Shown here: one piece after another, positions 18,677 to 26,868 of the stretch
Layout: each line of letters begins with the position of its first letter
Position numbering within the stretch: the first letter of the stretch is position 1
Assembly: GCF_014634745.1 (NCBI RefSeq)
Contig: NZ_BMBP01000010.1
Location: 1 to 64,000 of the forward strand
DNA length: 64,000 nucleotides
Direction of reading: 5' to 3'
From: Leuconostoc pseudomesenteroides KCTC 3652
GTDB taxonomy: Bacteria; Bacillota; Bacilli; Lactobacillales; Lactobacillaceae
Position numbers and translations under genes: made by a program
Notes under the pieces: model-generated
Database searches by the model: none
What the model was told of the DNA's origin: nothing
Seen by the model: only the letters and a program-made list of their open reading frames with translations

Positions 18677-19127
18677 AGTAATTACAACTGATTTTGAAAA
18701 AATAAATAGTGACCTTGTTGATGTATTTAACAATGTTATGTGGATTGAAGAAGCCTCTTTGAAACGTAGTTATTTTTCAGATATTACATTAAAAGATATG
18801 CACACCATTGATGCTATCTCAATGTATGATGAAAAAAGTGCTTCTCAGGTGGCTCGCATGATTCATCTCACTCCGAGTGCAATGACCACAGCCATTGATA
18901 AGTTAGTACAAAAAGGTTATGTTGAGCGACGTCGTTCCCGAACTGATCGGCGTGTTGTTAAACTAGGTTTAACGCATAAAGGGCGAGTGGTTTACCGTGC
19001 ACATCAAGGCTTCCACCGTGATATGGCTCATAATTTTATGGCTGGTATGACAACGGAAGAAGCTTCTGTTGTACAACGTGCTATTCATAATTTAAAAAGT
19101 TATTTGATGGCAATATTGAGTAAGTGA
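18660..19127 (+). CDS. fabT: FabT, MarR-family repressor of fatty acid synthesis
   Basis: A 155-residue winged-helix regulator. FNNVMWIEEASLKRSYFSDITLKDMHTIDAI matches the FabT N-terminus, ASQVARMIHLTPSAMTTAIDKLVQKGYVERRRSRTDRR is the HTH plus wing. FabT bound to acyl-ACP represses the fab operon, so it senses fatty acid supply. Its gene overlaps the end of fabZ. I start at ATG 18660 (MKKMNEV); ATG 18669 is equally possible and neither has a strong ribosome binding site, consistent with translational coupling. The operator-like boxes at 18147-18208 support autoregulation. Confidence 0.92.
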   Translation: MKKMNEVITTDFEKINSDLVDVFNNVMWIEEASLKRSYFSDITLKDMHTIDAISMYDEKSASQVARMIHLTPSAMTTAIDKLVQKGYVERRRSRTDRRVVKLGLTHKGRVVYRAHQGFHRDMAHNFMAGMTTEEASVVQRAIHNLKSYLMAILSK

Positions 19128-19136
19128 GAGGGCAAC

Positions 19137-20108
19137 ATGGAACAAATTAAAATGGTTGCAGTTGCGAGCCATTCACCCGAAAATGTGGTATCAAATGATG
19201 AGTTAAGCAAATTGATGGATACTAACGATGAATGGATTTATACGCGTACTGGTATTCACCAACGGCACGTTGTCACAACTGAAAATACAAGTGATTTAGC
19301 AACCAGTGTGGCAAAAAAACTTTTAGACAAAACAGGTATTTCACCGGAAACACTTGATTTTATTATTGTTAGTACGATGTCACCTGATAGTTTGTCACCT
19401 AGTACAGCAGCAATTGTTCAGTCTAATGTTGGTGCAACAAATGCATTTGCATTTGACTTGAGTGCAGCTTGCTCGGGATTTGTTTATGGTATGAGCGTTG
19501 CCTCTAGTTTGTTAACGACACGCTATCGTCGTGGCTTAGTCATTGGTGCTGAGGTACTTTCAAAGCTAGTTGACTGGCATGATCGAACGACAGCGGTATT
19601 GTTCGGTGATGGTGCAGCTGGCGTTTTGGTTGAGCGTACGCAGGAAAATGTTGGCTTGTTGGCAGAAGAACTAAGGACTTTTGGCGAAAAAGGTGACAAT
19701 CTAGTTGCGGGTAGATTTGCAAATGATAATCCATTTTCAAAACAAATCAGTGAACTAGACCCTTATTTTCACCAGAATGGTCGTGAAGTATATAATTTTG
19801 CAACCCGCGAAGTACCTGAAGCACTTCAATCAGCATTAGAGCAGGCTAAAATATCGCCAGATGATGTTGATTATTATTTATTACATCAAGCTAATTCTCG
19901 TATTGTAGCTTCAATTGCAAAACGATTCAAACAACCGATGTCGAAATTTCCAATTAATATGGTACTAAATGGGAATACAAGTGCGGCAAGTATTGGTATT
20001 TTACTAAATGATCTAGTTGAGTCAGGCCAAGTACATGCTGGACAGACAATAGCTTTAGCTGGATTTGGTGGCGGTCTCACGGTTGGCGCACAAGTTTGGC
20101 AATTATAA
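19137..20108 (+). CDS. fabH: Beta-ketoacyl-ACP synthase III (first copy)
   Basis: This 323-residue condensing enzyme starts fatty acid chains by joining acetyl-CoA with malonyl-ACP. The catalytic triad is visible: Cys112 in LSAACSGFVYG, His in LLHQANSRI, and Asn in NGNTSAASIGI. The N-terminus NDELSKLMDTNDEWIYTRTGI is the family start. GAGAGGG lies nine bases before the ATG. A second, divergent fabH is at 49240. It is followed by a 72-base gap with a hairpin before acpP. Confidence 0.95.
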   Translation: MEQIKMVAVASHSPENVVSNDELSKLMDTNDEWIYTRTGIHQRHVVTTENTSDLATSVAKKLLDKTGISPETLDFIIVSTMSPDSLSPSTAAIVQSNVGATNAFAFDLSAACSGFVYGMSVASSLLTTRYRRGLVIGAEVLSKLVDWHDRTTAVLFGDGAAGVLVERTQENVGLLAEELRTFGEKGDNLVAGRFANDNPFSKQISELDPYFHQNGREVYNFATREVPEALQSALEQAKISPDDVDYYLLHQANSRIVASIAKRFKQPMSKFPINMVLNGNTSAASIGILLNDLVESGQVHAGQTIALAGFGGGLTVGAQVWQL

Positions 20109-20114
20109 TTAATT

Positions 20115-20134
20115 CGGTGTAGTCGGCTGCACCG
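20115..20134 (+). other. Intercistronic hairpin between fabH and acpP
   Basis: CGGTGTAG pairs with CTGCACCG (one G-U) around a TCGG tetraloop. There is no following T-run, so mRNA processing or 5' protection of acpP is more likely than termination. Confidence 0.55.
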
Positions 20135-20180
20135 CAAAAATCTAACGACTATACACATATTTTACAGGAGAATAATTAAC

Positions 20181-20420
20181 ATGACAGACGCAGAAATTTT
20201 TGACAAGACAAAGGAAATTTTGGTTGACCAATTTGATTTGGAAGATGATGAAGTATCATTAACAACTGACTTAACAAATGATATTGATGCTGATTCATTA
20301 GATTTGTTTGAAGTTTTGAACCGTGTTGAAGATGACTTTGATATCAAACTTGCCGTGGCAGAAGACATCAAGACAGTTCAAGACTTGGTTGACAAGATCA
20401 AGGAACAGTTGGCTGCCTAA
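20181..20420 (+). CDS. acpP: Acyl carrier protein
   Basis: A 79-residue acidic helix bundle that carries growing acyl chains on phosphopantetheine. The attachment serine is in DIDADSLDLFEVL. The protein is rich in Asp and Glu, as expected. AGGAGAA gives a strong ribosome binding site. The gene is flanked by stable hairpins on both sides (20115-20134 and 20426-20437), which may help give it more mRNA than its neighbours. Confidence 0.96.
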   Translation: MTDAEIFDKTKEILVDQFDLEDDEVSLTTDLTNDIDADSLDLFEVLNRVEDDFDIKLAVAEDIKTVQDLVDKIKEQLAA

Positions 20421-20425
20421 TTGAT

Positions 20426-20437
20426 GCGGGAAACCGC
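20426..20437 (+). other. GNRA-capped hairpin between acpP and fabK
   Basis: GCGG-GAAA-CCGC folds into a short stable stem with a GAAA tetraloop. It lies six bases after the acpP stop. It may protect the 3' end of acpP mRNA. Confidence 0.5.
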
Positions 20438-20466
20438 GTACATACTATAAGTTTAAGGATGAGAGC

Positions 20467-21432
20467 ATGACAGTAAAAACAACAAACCCAATTTTCGAAA
20501 AATTAGGCATGAAATACCCTATTGTTGAGGGAGGCATGACGTGGGCTGGAACAGGTGTTTTAGCCGCAGCAGTTTCAGAAGCCGGTGGTCTTGGTATTAT
20601 TGGTACTGGTTATTGGCATGGAGAAGATGTACGACGCGAAATTAAGCGTGCGAAAGCATTAACTGATAAGCCATTTGGTGTTAATGTGATGCTCTTGAGC
20701 CGCCATATCCGTGAAGTATTTGATGTTATTATAGAAGAAAAGGTTGCTGTGGTTGCCACTGGTGCTGGCGATCCATCACCATTTTTGGATGAGTTACATG
20801 CAGCAGGCATTATTGTTATGCCAGTTGTACCATCAGTTTCTTTGGCTAAAATGATGGAAAAAAAGGGTGTTGATGCCGTAGTTGCTGAAGGAATGGAATC
20901 AGGTGGACATATTGGTATGTTGACAACAATGGCTCTAGTACCTCAAGTAGTTGATGCAGTTGATATTCCAGTGATTGCGGCTGGAGGTATCGGTGATGGA
21001 CGTGGTGTTGCAGCTGCATTTATGTTAGGCGCTGCTGGCGCTCAAATGGGGACACGCTTTTTAACAGCAGCTGAGTCAGAAGTCCATCCCAATTTTAAAG
21101 CTAAGATTCTAAAAGCTAAAGATATCGATACGATCGTAACAGGTAATTTACTTGGCAATCGTGCGCGTGTTTTGAAAAATAAAATGGCGAAGTCTTTTGT
21201 TAAAAACGAGGTTAATGAGCTTCAAAAAGAAAAGCCAGATGCCGAAGCAATTGAAAAATTGGAATCTGGTACGCTGAAGCGCGCTGTCCAAGAAGGTGAC
21301 AAGGACGGCGGAGCCTTTATGGCTGGTCAAATCTCTGGTTTAATTCACGACGAAAAACCAGTGGCTGAAATTTTAGAAGACATTTGGGCACAAGCGACCG
21401 ACTTAATGGGTGTTGAGAATACAACAAAATAG
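20467..21432 (+). CDS. fabK: Enoyl-ACP reductase II (FMN-dependent)
   Basis: This 321-residue flavoenzyme catalyses the final reduction of each elongation cycle. It replaces the short-chain FabI enzyme. YPIVEGGMTWAGTGVLAAAVSEAGGLGIIGTGYW is the FabK N-terminus; AEGMESGGHIG and PVIAAGGIGDGRGVAAAFMLGAAGAQMGTRF are the FMN/phosphate-binding parts of the TIM barrel. Family knowledge says such enzymes resist triclosan. Start ATG 20467 has AAGGATGAG upstream. Confidence 0.95.
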   Translation: MTVKTTNPIFEKLGMKYPIVEGGMTWAGTGVLAAAVSEAGGLGIIGTGYWHGEDVRREIKRAKALTDKPFGVNVMLLSRHIREVFDVIIEEKVAVVATGAGDPSPFLDELHAAGIIVMPVVPSVSLAKMMEKKGVDAVVAEGMESGGHIGMLTTMALVPQVVDAVDIPVIAAGGIGDGRGVAAAFMLGAAGAQMGTRFLTAAESEVHPNFKAKILKAKDIDTIVTGNLLGNRARVLKNKMAKSFVKNEVNELQKEKPDAEAIEKLESGTLKRAVQEGDKDGGAFMAGQISGLIHDEKPVAEILEDIWAQATDLMGVENTTK

Positions 21433-21438
21433 GACGAT

Positions 21439-21463
21439 AACCCAATTTAATTGGGTTGTTTCT
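21439..21463 (+). terminator. Terminator-like hairpin between fabK and fabD
   Basis: AACCCAAT (21439-21446) and ATTGGGTT (21450-21457) pair around TTA, followed by GTTTCTT. It is inside the operon, so it can only be partly effective and may lower expression of the distal genes. Confidence 0.55.
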
Positions 21464-21489
21464 TATAAATATGGTATATGGGGTTTAAC

Positions 21490-22428
21490 ATGAAAATTGG
21501 TTTATTATTCAGTGGTCAAGGTGCCCAACAAGTGGGCATGGGTTCTGATTTGTATGAAGCTTTGCCGGTATATCGTGAGACAATTGATCAGGCCAGTGCA
21601 ATATTGGGATATGATTTAGCAGCAGTTGTTCAAGACGAAACCAAGATCTTTCAAACACAGTTTGCGCAACCAGCTATATTGGCAATGAGTGTGGCAATCG
21701 CTAACGCATTAGGTGAGCGACTGCCACAACCAGTAGCCAGCTTAGGATTGAGTTTGGGTGAGTATTCAGCGCTGACTGTGGCAGGTGCATTTAGTTTTGA
21801 ACAAGCTGTTGCTATTATCAAAGATCGTGGCGCTTATATGCAAGCCGTGGGTGACAAAAATCCAGGCAAAATGGTTGCAGTGATGGGAGATGATCAGCAA
21901 TTGGTTGTTGATGTATTGACGGCAATGCAAGCAGATGGCAAACATGTTTATCCAGCTAACTTTAATACATTCTCTCAATTAGTAATCGGTGGGATTGCCA
22001 ATGATGTTGATGAAGCGGTTGTCAAGTTGACAGATGCAGGAATTAAACGAACTGTTGAATTACCTGTAACAGGCGCCTTTCACACACCACTTTTGAAAGA
22101 TGCCGCTTCACAGTTAGCAACGCGATTAGCAGATGAAGCGTTCAATTCATTGCAGTATTCTGTGTATTCTAATACCACAGCAAAACCATTTGAAGTTAAT
22201 CAGTTACATGATATTTTGACAAAACAAATCACATCACCTACCTACTTTGCTCAAGATATTGAGCAGATGGTAGCTGATGGTGTTGATACATTTATAGAAA
22301 TTGGGCCGTCAGAAACATTGGTTAAATTTGCTAAAAAAATTGCACCAAAGACAATCAAGCGTTATGCGATTACAGATTTGGCAAGTTTTAATGAAATCAG
22401 TGAATTATTGATGAAAGCAGAGGTGTAA
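21490..22428 (+). CDS. fabD: Malonyl-CoA:ACP transacylase
   Basis: This 312-residue enzyme loads malonyl groups onto ACP. LFSGQGAQQVGMG is the N-terminal signature, GLSLGEYSAL holds the catalytic Ser in GxSxG, and VTGAFHTPLL holds the active-site His. I start at 21490 because GGGG lies six bases upstream; an ATG four codons earlier overlaps that site. The stop is one base before the fabG start. Confidence 0.95.
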   Translation: MKIGLLFSGQGAQQVGMGSDLYEALPVYRETIDQASAILGYDLAAVVQDETKIFQTQFAQPAILAMSVAIANALGERLPQPVASLGLSLGEYSALTVAGAFSFEQAVAIIKDRGAYMQAVGDKNPGKMVAVMGDDQQLVVDVLTAMQADGKHVYPANFNTFSQLVIGGIANDVDEAVVKLTDAGIKRTVELPVTGAFHTPLLKDAASQLATRLADEAFNSLQYSVYSNTTAKPFEVNQLHDILTKQITSPTYFAQDIEQMVADGVDTFIEIGPSETLVKFAKKIAPKTIKRYAITDLASFNEISELLMKAEV

Positions 22429-22429
22429 C

Positions 22430-23161
22430 ATGTCAGACTTTACCGGTAAAACAGTATTGGTTACAGGATCTTCACGGGGAATTGGGTTAGCTATTGCTAA
22501 AGCTTTTGATGCTGCAGGGGCTAATTTGATTTTACATGCACGTTCAGAAATTCAAGCGGAAACATTGGCGGAATTTCAACATGATGTTCAAGTTTTACAG
22601 TTTGATATTGCCGATGCAACGGCAACTGAAGCAAGCTTAAAAGCCCTTTATAAACAGGAAAACTTTCAAGGAATTGATATTCTAGTCAACAATGCTGGTA
22701 TTACGAAAGATCAGTTGGCGATGGGCCTAACACCTGAAGATTTTGCGCAAGTTGTGAATGTTAATCTTAATGGTACCTTTAATGTCACGCAGCCAGTATT
22801 TAAAAAGATGATTCGCCAGAAACATGGTGTGATTATCAATTTGAGTTCAGTGGTTGGCTTAATGGGTAACATGGGGCAAACTAATTATGCAGCCTCAAAA
22901 GCTGGTATTATTGGCTTGACAAAATCTTTGGCTAAAGAAGGCGCAAGACGTCATATTCGCGTTAATGCCATTGCACCTGGTATGATTGTGTCGGATATGA
23001 CGGCTGCCTTGCCCGAGGCTACTCAAGCTGAGATTCTTAAAAATATCCCGTTGGCGCGGTTTGGACAAGTTGATGAAATCGCACAAACGGCATTGTTTTT
23101 AGCCGAAAACGACTACATTACTGGGCAAACAATTACAGTTGATGGCGGTTTATATATATAA
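22430..23161 (+). CDS. fabG: 3-oxoacyl-ACP reductase
   Basis: A 243-residue short-chain dehydrogenase reducing 3-oxoacyl-ACP with NADPH. VTGSSRGIGLAIA is the cofactor motif, NNAGIT follows, and the Ser...YAASKAG catalytic set is at INLSSVVGLMGNMGQTNYAASKAG. The end GQTITVDGGLYI is typical of FabG. AGAGGTG in the end of fabD serves as ribosome binding site. Confidence 0.95.
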   Translation: MSDFTGKTVLVTGSSRGIGLAIAKAFDAAGANLILHARSEIQAETLAEFQHDVQVLQFDIADATATEASLKALYKQENFQGIDILVNNAGITKDQLAMGLTPEDFAQVVNVNLNGTFNVTQPVFKKMIRQKHGVIINLSSVVGLMGNMGQTNYAASKAGIIGLTKSLAKEGARRHIRVNAIAPGMIVSDMTAALPEATQAEILKNIPLARFGQVDEIAQTALFLAENDYITGQTITVDGGLYI

Positions 23162-23191
23162 ACCACGTTATAGTAAATACAGAAAGGAAAG

Positions 23192-23219
23192 GCGTGTGCG
23201 GCAAGTTAACCGTGAGCGC
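23192..23219 (+). other. Hairpin between the Shine-Dalgarno and start codon of fabF
   Basis: Positions 23192-23201 and 23210-23219 pair over ten positions (six G-C, three G-U, one mismatch) around CAAGTTAA. It lies between AAAGGAAAGG (23183-23192) and the ATG at 23230 and could bring them closer by looping out. Confidence 0.4.
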
Positions 23220-23229
23220 TCAAAATATT

Positions 23230-24492
23230 ATGACACGAGTAGTAGTGACAGGACTTGGCGCAGTAACGCCATTAGGTAACGATACACAATCTTTTTTGGA
23301 TGGTATCTTCAATGAAAAAATTGGTATTAAGCCAATCACGAAATTTGATGCTTCAGAAACTGGCATCACCGTAGCAGGTCAAGTCGATGGATTTGATCCA
23401 GCATTACGTGTTGGTAAAAGAGATGCCCGTAAGATGGACCTATTTGCGCAATATGCCATTGATGCTGCAGACCAAGCTTTGGAAAATGCTGGTTTGAAAA
23501 CGGACGCTGATGCCGATGTACCAACCACTGTGGCAGATCCAACACGTTTTGGTGTGATTTTGGGAAACGGTATTGGTGGTTTGACAACGATTCAAGAGCA
23601 AGTTATCAAAATGCATGATAAAGGGCCACAACGTGTTAGTCCATTATTTGTACCAGAATCAATTCCCAACATGGTTTCTGGAAATGTATCACTACGTTTT
23701 GGTGCTAAGGGTATTAACTCAACAATTGTGACCGCTTGTGCTTCCGCAACTAATGCAATTGGTGAAGCCTTCTGGCGTATTCAATCAGGTAAAGCTGATG
23801 TGATGTTGACTGGTGGTTCTGAAGCAACTGTTAACGAAATTGGTATTGCCGGTTTCGCAGCTTTGACAGCTTTGTCAAAAGAAGAAGATCCGACACAAGC
23901 TTCTAAACCATTTGATAAGAACCGTCATGGCTTCGTTCTAGGTGAAGGTTCTGGTATTTTGGTCATTGAAAGTTTAGAGCATGCACAAGCACGTGGTGCC
24001 CATATTTTGGCTGAGCTGGTTGGCTATGGCGCTTCTTCTGACGCTTATCACATGACGTCACCTTCTCCTGATGGTGAAGGTGCTGCACGAGCAATGCGTG
24101 ATGCGCTAAATGATGCCAATTTAGATGCCAATCAAATTTCTTACATCAATGCACATGGTACAGCTACAGGTGCCAACGATTCTGGCGAAGCGCATGCGAT
24201 TGCGACAGTATTTGGTGAAAATACGGTGCCTGTATCATCAACTAAGGGAATGACAGGACATTTGTTAGGTGCAGCCGGTGCAATTGAAGCATTGGTTTCT
24301 GTTGGGGCATTAACACGTGGTGAATTACCTGTTAACGTTGGTGTTGATGAACAAGATGATGATACAAAAGTGGTTAATTTAGTTGATGTTAATACGAAAC
24401 ATCAAGCACCTGAATATGTACTGAGTGCCAACTATGGTTTTGGCGGACACAATGCTGTCATTGTATTTAAAAAATGGCACGAAGAGGCTTAA
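23230..24492 (+). CDS. fabF: Beta-ketoacyl-ACP synthase II
   Basis: This 420-residue enzyme elongates acyl chains. TRVVVTGLGAVTPLGND is the usual start, VTACASATNAIGEAF holds the catalytic Cys, and NAHGTATGANDSGE and STKGMTGHLLGAAG hold the two active-site His. The start is uncertain: ATG 23230 gives the canonical N-terminus but has no adjacent Shine-Dalgarno; the only good one, AAAGGAAAGG, is about 40 bases upstream beyond a hairpin. GTG codons at 23194 and 23212 are in frame but poorly spaced. Confidence 0.95.
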   Translation: MTRVVVTGLGAVTPLGNDTQSFLDGIFNEKIGIKPITKFDASETGITVAGQVDGFDPALRVGKRDARKMDLFAQYAIDAADQALENAGLKTDADADVPTTVADPTRFGVILGNGIGGLTTIQEQVIKMHDKGPQRVSPLFVPESIPNMVSGNVSLRFGAKGINSTIVTACASATNAIGEAFWRIQSGKADVMLTGGSEATVNEIGIAGFAALTALSKEEDPTQASKPFDKNRHGFVLGEGSGILVIESLEHAQARGAHILAELVGYGASSDAYHMTSPSPDGEGAARAMRDALNDANLDANQISYINAHGTATGANDSGEAHAIATVFGENTVPVSSTKGMTGHLLGAAGAIEALVSVGALTRGELPVNVGVDEQDDDTKVVNLVDVNTKHQAPEYVLSANYGFGGHNAVIVFKKWHEEA

Positions 24493-24494
24493 AA

Positions 24495-24950
24495 ATGAGT
24501 TTAGATATTGAAGAAATCCGACAACTAATTGCTGATTTAGAAAACAGTTCATTACGTGAATTTGAAGTGACTGATGGTGATTTTAATTTGCATTTGTCAA
24601 AAAATGAAGCTGCATCAATCATCAATCCAGTTGCAACAACACAAAACGCACCTCAAGCGCCAGCAGCTCCAGTTGATGCGCCACATGCATTGGCACAACC
24701 AGAAACAGCAGGTGTTGAAATTGTCGCGCCAATGGTAGGTACGGTTTATTTGCAGCCTAAGCCAGAAGCACCAATGTTTAAACAAGTTGGTGACAAGGTA
24801 ACAGTTGGCGAAACAGTGGCTGTTATTGAGGCAATGAAGCTAATGACCGAAATTCACAGCGAAGTGTCAGGAACAATCAGTGAAATTTTGGTAGAAAATG
24901 AAGAAGTGGTTGATTATAATAAACCACTATACATTGTGAAGCCGGACTAA
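24495..24950 (+). CDS. accB: Biotin carboxyl carrier protein of acetyl-CoA carboxylase
   Basis: This 151-residue protein carries biotin between carboxylase and transferase. A helical N-terminal domain is followed by an Ala/Pro-rich flexible linker (residues about 50-75) and the biotinyl domain, with the biotinylated Lys in VIEAMKLMTEI. The ATG at 24495 is one codon after the fabF stop; an in-frame ATG earlier lies inside fabF. AGAGG upstream is a moderate ribosome binding site. Confidence 0.95.
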   Translation: MSLDIEEIRQLIADLENSSLREFEVTDGDFNLHLSKNEAASIINPVATTQNAPQAPAAPVDAPHALAQPETAGVEIVAPMVGTVYLQPKPEAPMFKQVGDKVTVGETVAVIEAMKLMTEIHSEVSGTISEILVENEEVVDYNKPLYIVKPD

Positions 24951-25005
24951 CTGGCATTAGATATACTATAAATGTTTTTGACCATTAAATGATAAGGAGC
25001 CAGTC

Positions 25006-25437
25006 ATGACAGTTCTAAATACACAACAAATTCAAGAAATTTTACCGCATCGTTATCCAATGTTAATGTTGGATACAGTTGAGGAATTAGTCCCTGGTGA
25101 AAAAGCAGTGGCTATTAAAAATATTAGTGTGAATGAAGAAATTTTTCAAGGACATTTTCCCGGTAACCCAACATTTCCTGGCGCACTGACGGTTGAAGCA
25201 TTAGCACAAACCGGTGCAGTGGCATTGTTGTCAATGCCTGAATTCAAGGGGAAAACAGCCTATTTTGGTGGGATTAAAAAGGCTCGTTACCGTCAAATGG
25301 TGCGTCCTGGGGACCAATTGCGCTTAGAGGTAACACTTGATCGTTTGCGTGGTCCAATTGGTACAGGTAAAGGGATTGCTTGGATTGGGGACAAAAAAGC
25401 AACTACTGCTGAACTAACATTTATTATTGGAGAGTAA
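25006..25437 (+). CDS. fabZ: 3-hydroxyacyl-ACP dehydratase (second copy)
   Basis: This 143-residue dehydratase has His50 in GHFPGNPTFPG and Glu64 in TVEALAQTG. It is the canonical FabZ by position next to accB/accC and keeps the classic PHRYPMLMLD start, where the first copy reads PNRYPILYMD. AAGGAG gives a strong ribosome binding site. Its stop is one base before accC. Confidence 0.93.
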   Translation: MTVLNTQQIQEILPHRYPMLMLDTVEELVPGEKAVAIKNISVNEEIFQGHFPGNPTFPGALTVEALAQTGAVALLSMPEFKGKTAYFGGIKKARYRQMVRPGDQLRLEVTLDRLRGPIGTGKGIAWIGDKKATTAELTFIIGE

Positions 25438-25438
25438 C

Positions 25439-26815
25439 ATGTTTAAAAAAGTGCTTGTTGCTAATCGTGGTGAAATTGCGGTTCGCATCATTCGAACGCT
25501 CAAAGAAATGGGGATTGCTTCAGTCGCTATTTACTCGACAGCCGATAAAGATAGTTTACACGTGCAAATCGCTGACGAAGCGATTGCTGTGGGGGGACCG
25601 AAACCTAAAGATTCGTACTTAAATATGAAAAATATTTTAAGTGCAGCCCTGCTGTCGGGGGCAGAGGCAATTCATCCAGGATATGGCTTTTTAGCTGAAA
25701 ATACATTGTTTGCTGAAATGGTTGGCGAAGTTGGTATTAAATGGATTGGTCCTAGGCCAGAAACAATTGAGTTAATGGGTAACAAAGCTAACGCACGTGA
25801 AGAAATGCGGCGTGCCGGCGTACCAGTAATTCCGGGTTCAGAGGGATTTATCCGTGATTTTCATGAAGCAAAAACGGTTGCTGATAAAATTGGCTATCCT
25901 TTGTTGCTGAAAGCTGCCGCTGGTGGTGGCGGTAAAGGCATGCGTTTTGTTTACGGTGAGGATGAGTTATCAGATAAATTTGATGATGCTCAAAACGAAG
26001 CGCGTGCTTCGTTTGGCGATGATCACATGTATATTGAAAAAGTTATGTCACGTGTTCGCCACATTGAAATGCAAGTGTTCCGTGATGAGAATGGTCATGT
26101 TGTTTATTTGCCAGAACGAAATTGCTCATTGCAACGCAATAATCAAAAGGTGATTGAAGAATCACCAGCTACAGGTGTAACGCCTGAAATGCGTGCGCAT
26201 CTTGGCGAAATTGTTACTAAAGCCGCAAAAGCATTGGCGTATGAAAATACTGGAACCATTGAATTTTTGCAAGATCGCGATGGTCATTTCTACTTTATGG
26301 AAATGAACACACGTATTCAAGTAGAACATCCAGTTTCTGAAATGGTAACGGGATTAGATTTAATTAAGTTACAAATTCAAGTTGCTGCAGGCTTAGATTT
26401 ACCGGTGGTTCAAGATGACGTGAGCGTTAAAGGCCACTCTATCGAAGTACGTTTGACGGCTGAGCAGCCAGAAAAACACTTTGCACCTAGTGCTGGAACG
26501 ATTGATTTTGTTTTTTTGCCAACTGGTGGACCGGGTGTTCGTATTGATTCAGCCTTATTTAATGGCGATAAAATTCAACCATTTTACGATTCTATGATTG
26601 GCAAATTAATTGTTAAGGCCGATGATCGTGAAACAGCCATGAGAAAGATTCAACGTGTGGTTGATGAAACTGTTGTACGTGGTGTAGCAACGAGCCGTAA
26701 TTTTCAAAAAGCTCTGTTAGCTGATCCACAGGTTCAACGTGGCGAATTTGACACACGTTATTTGGAAACTGAATTTTTACCGAGATGGACACAAACATTG
26801 CCAGATAATCAATAA
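25439..26815 (+). CDS. accC: Biotin carboxylase subunit of acetyl-CoA carboxylase
   Basis: This 458-residue ATP-grasp enzyme carboxylates biotin on AccB. KVLVANRGEIAVRIIRT starts it, AAGGGGKGMR is the ATP-grasp glycine loop, and EMNTRIQVEHPVSEMVTG holds the metal/ATP residues. The start at ATG 25439 uses the GGAGAG overlapping the fabZ stop. A 53-base gap with a hairpin separates it from accD. Confidence 0.96.
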   Translation: MFKKVLVANRGEIAVRIIRTLKEMGIASVAIYSTADKDSLHVQIADEAIAVGGPKPKDSYLNMKNILSAALLSGAEAIHPGYGFLAENTLFAEMVGEVGIKWIGPRPETIELMGNKANAREEMRRAGVPVIPGSEGFIRDFHEAKTVADKIGYPLLLKAAAGGGGKGMRFVYGEDELSDKFDDAQNEARASFGDDHMYIEKVMSRVRHIEMQVFRDENGHVVYLPERNCSLQRNNQKVIEESPATGVTPEMRAHLGEIVTKAAKALAYENTGTIEFLQDRDGHFYFMEMNTRIQVEHPVSEMVTGLDLIKLQIQVAAGLDLPVVQDDVSVKGHSIEVRLTAEQPEKHFAPSAGTIDFVFLPTGGPGVRIDSALFNGDKIQPFYDSMIGKLIVKADDRETAMRKIQRVVDETVVRGVATSRNFQKALLADPQVQRGEFDTRYLETEFLPRWTQTLPDNQ

Positions 26816-26821
26816 AATGAC

Positions 26822-26860
26822 TACCGTATGCGTCTAACGTGTGCGGTATTGTTATAATGG
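26822..26860 (+). other. Hairpin and TATAAT between accC and accD
   Basis: ACCGTATGCG pairs with CGTGTGCGGT over ten positions including wobbles, around TCTAA. A TATAAT sits just upstream of the accD ribosome binding site. It could be a processing site or a weak internal promoter; neither is proven. Confidence 0.4.
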
Positions 26861-26868
26861 AGAGAAAA

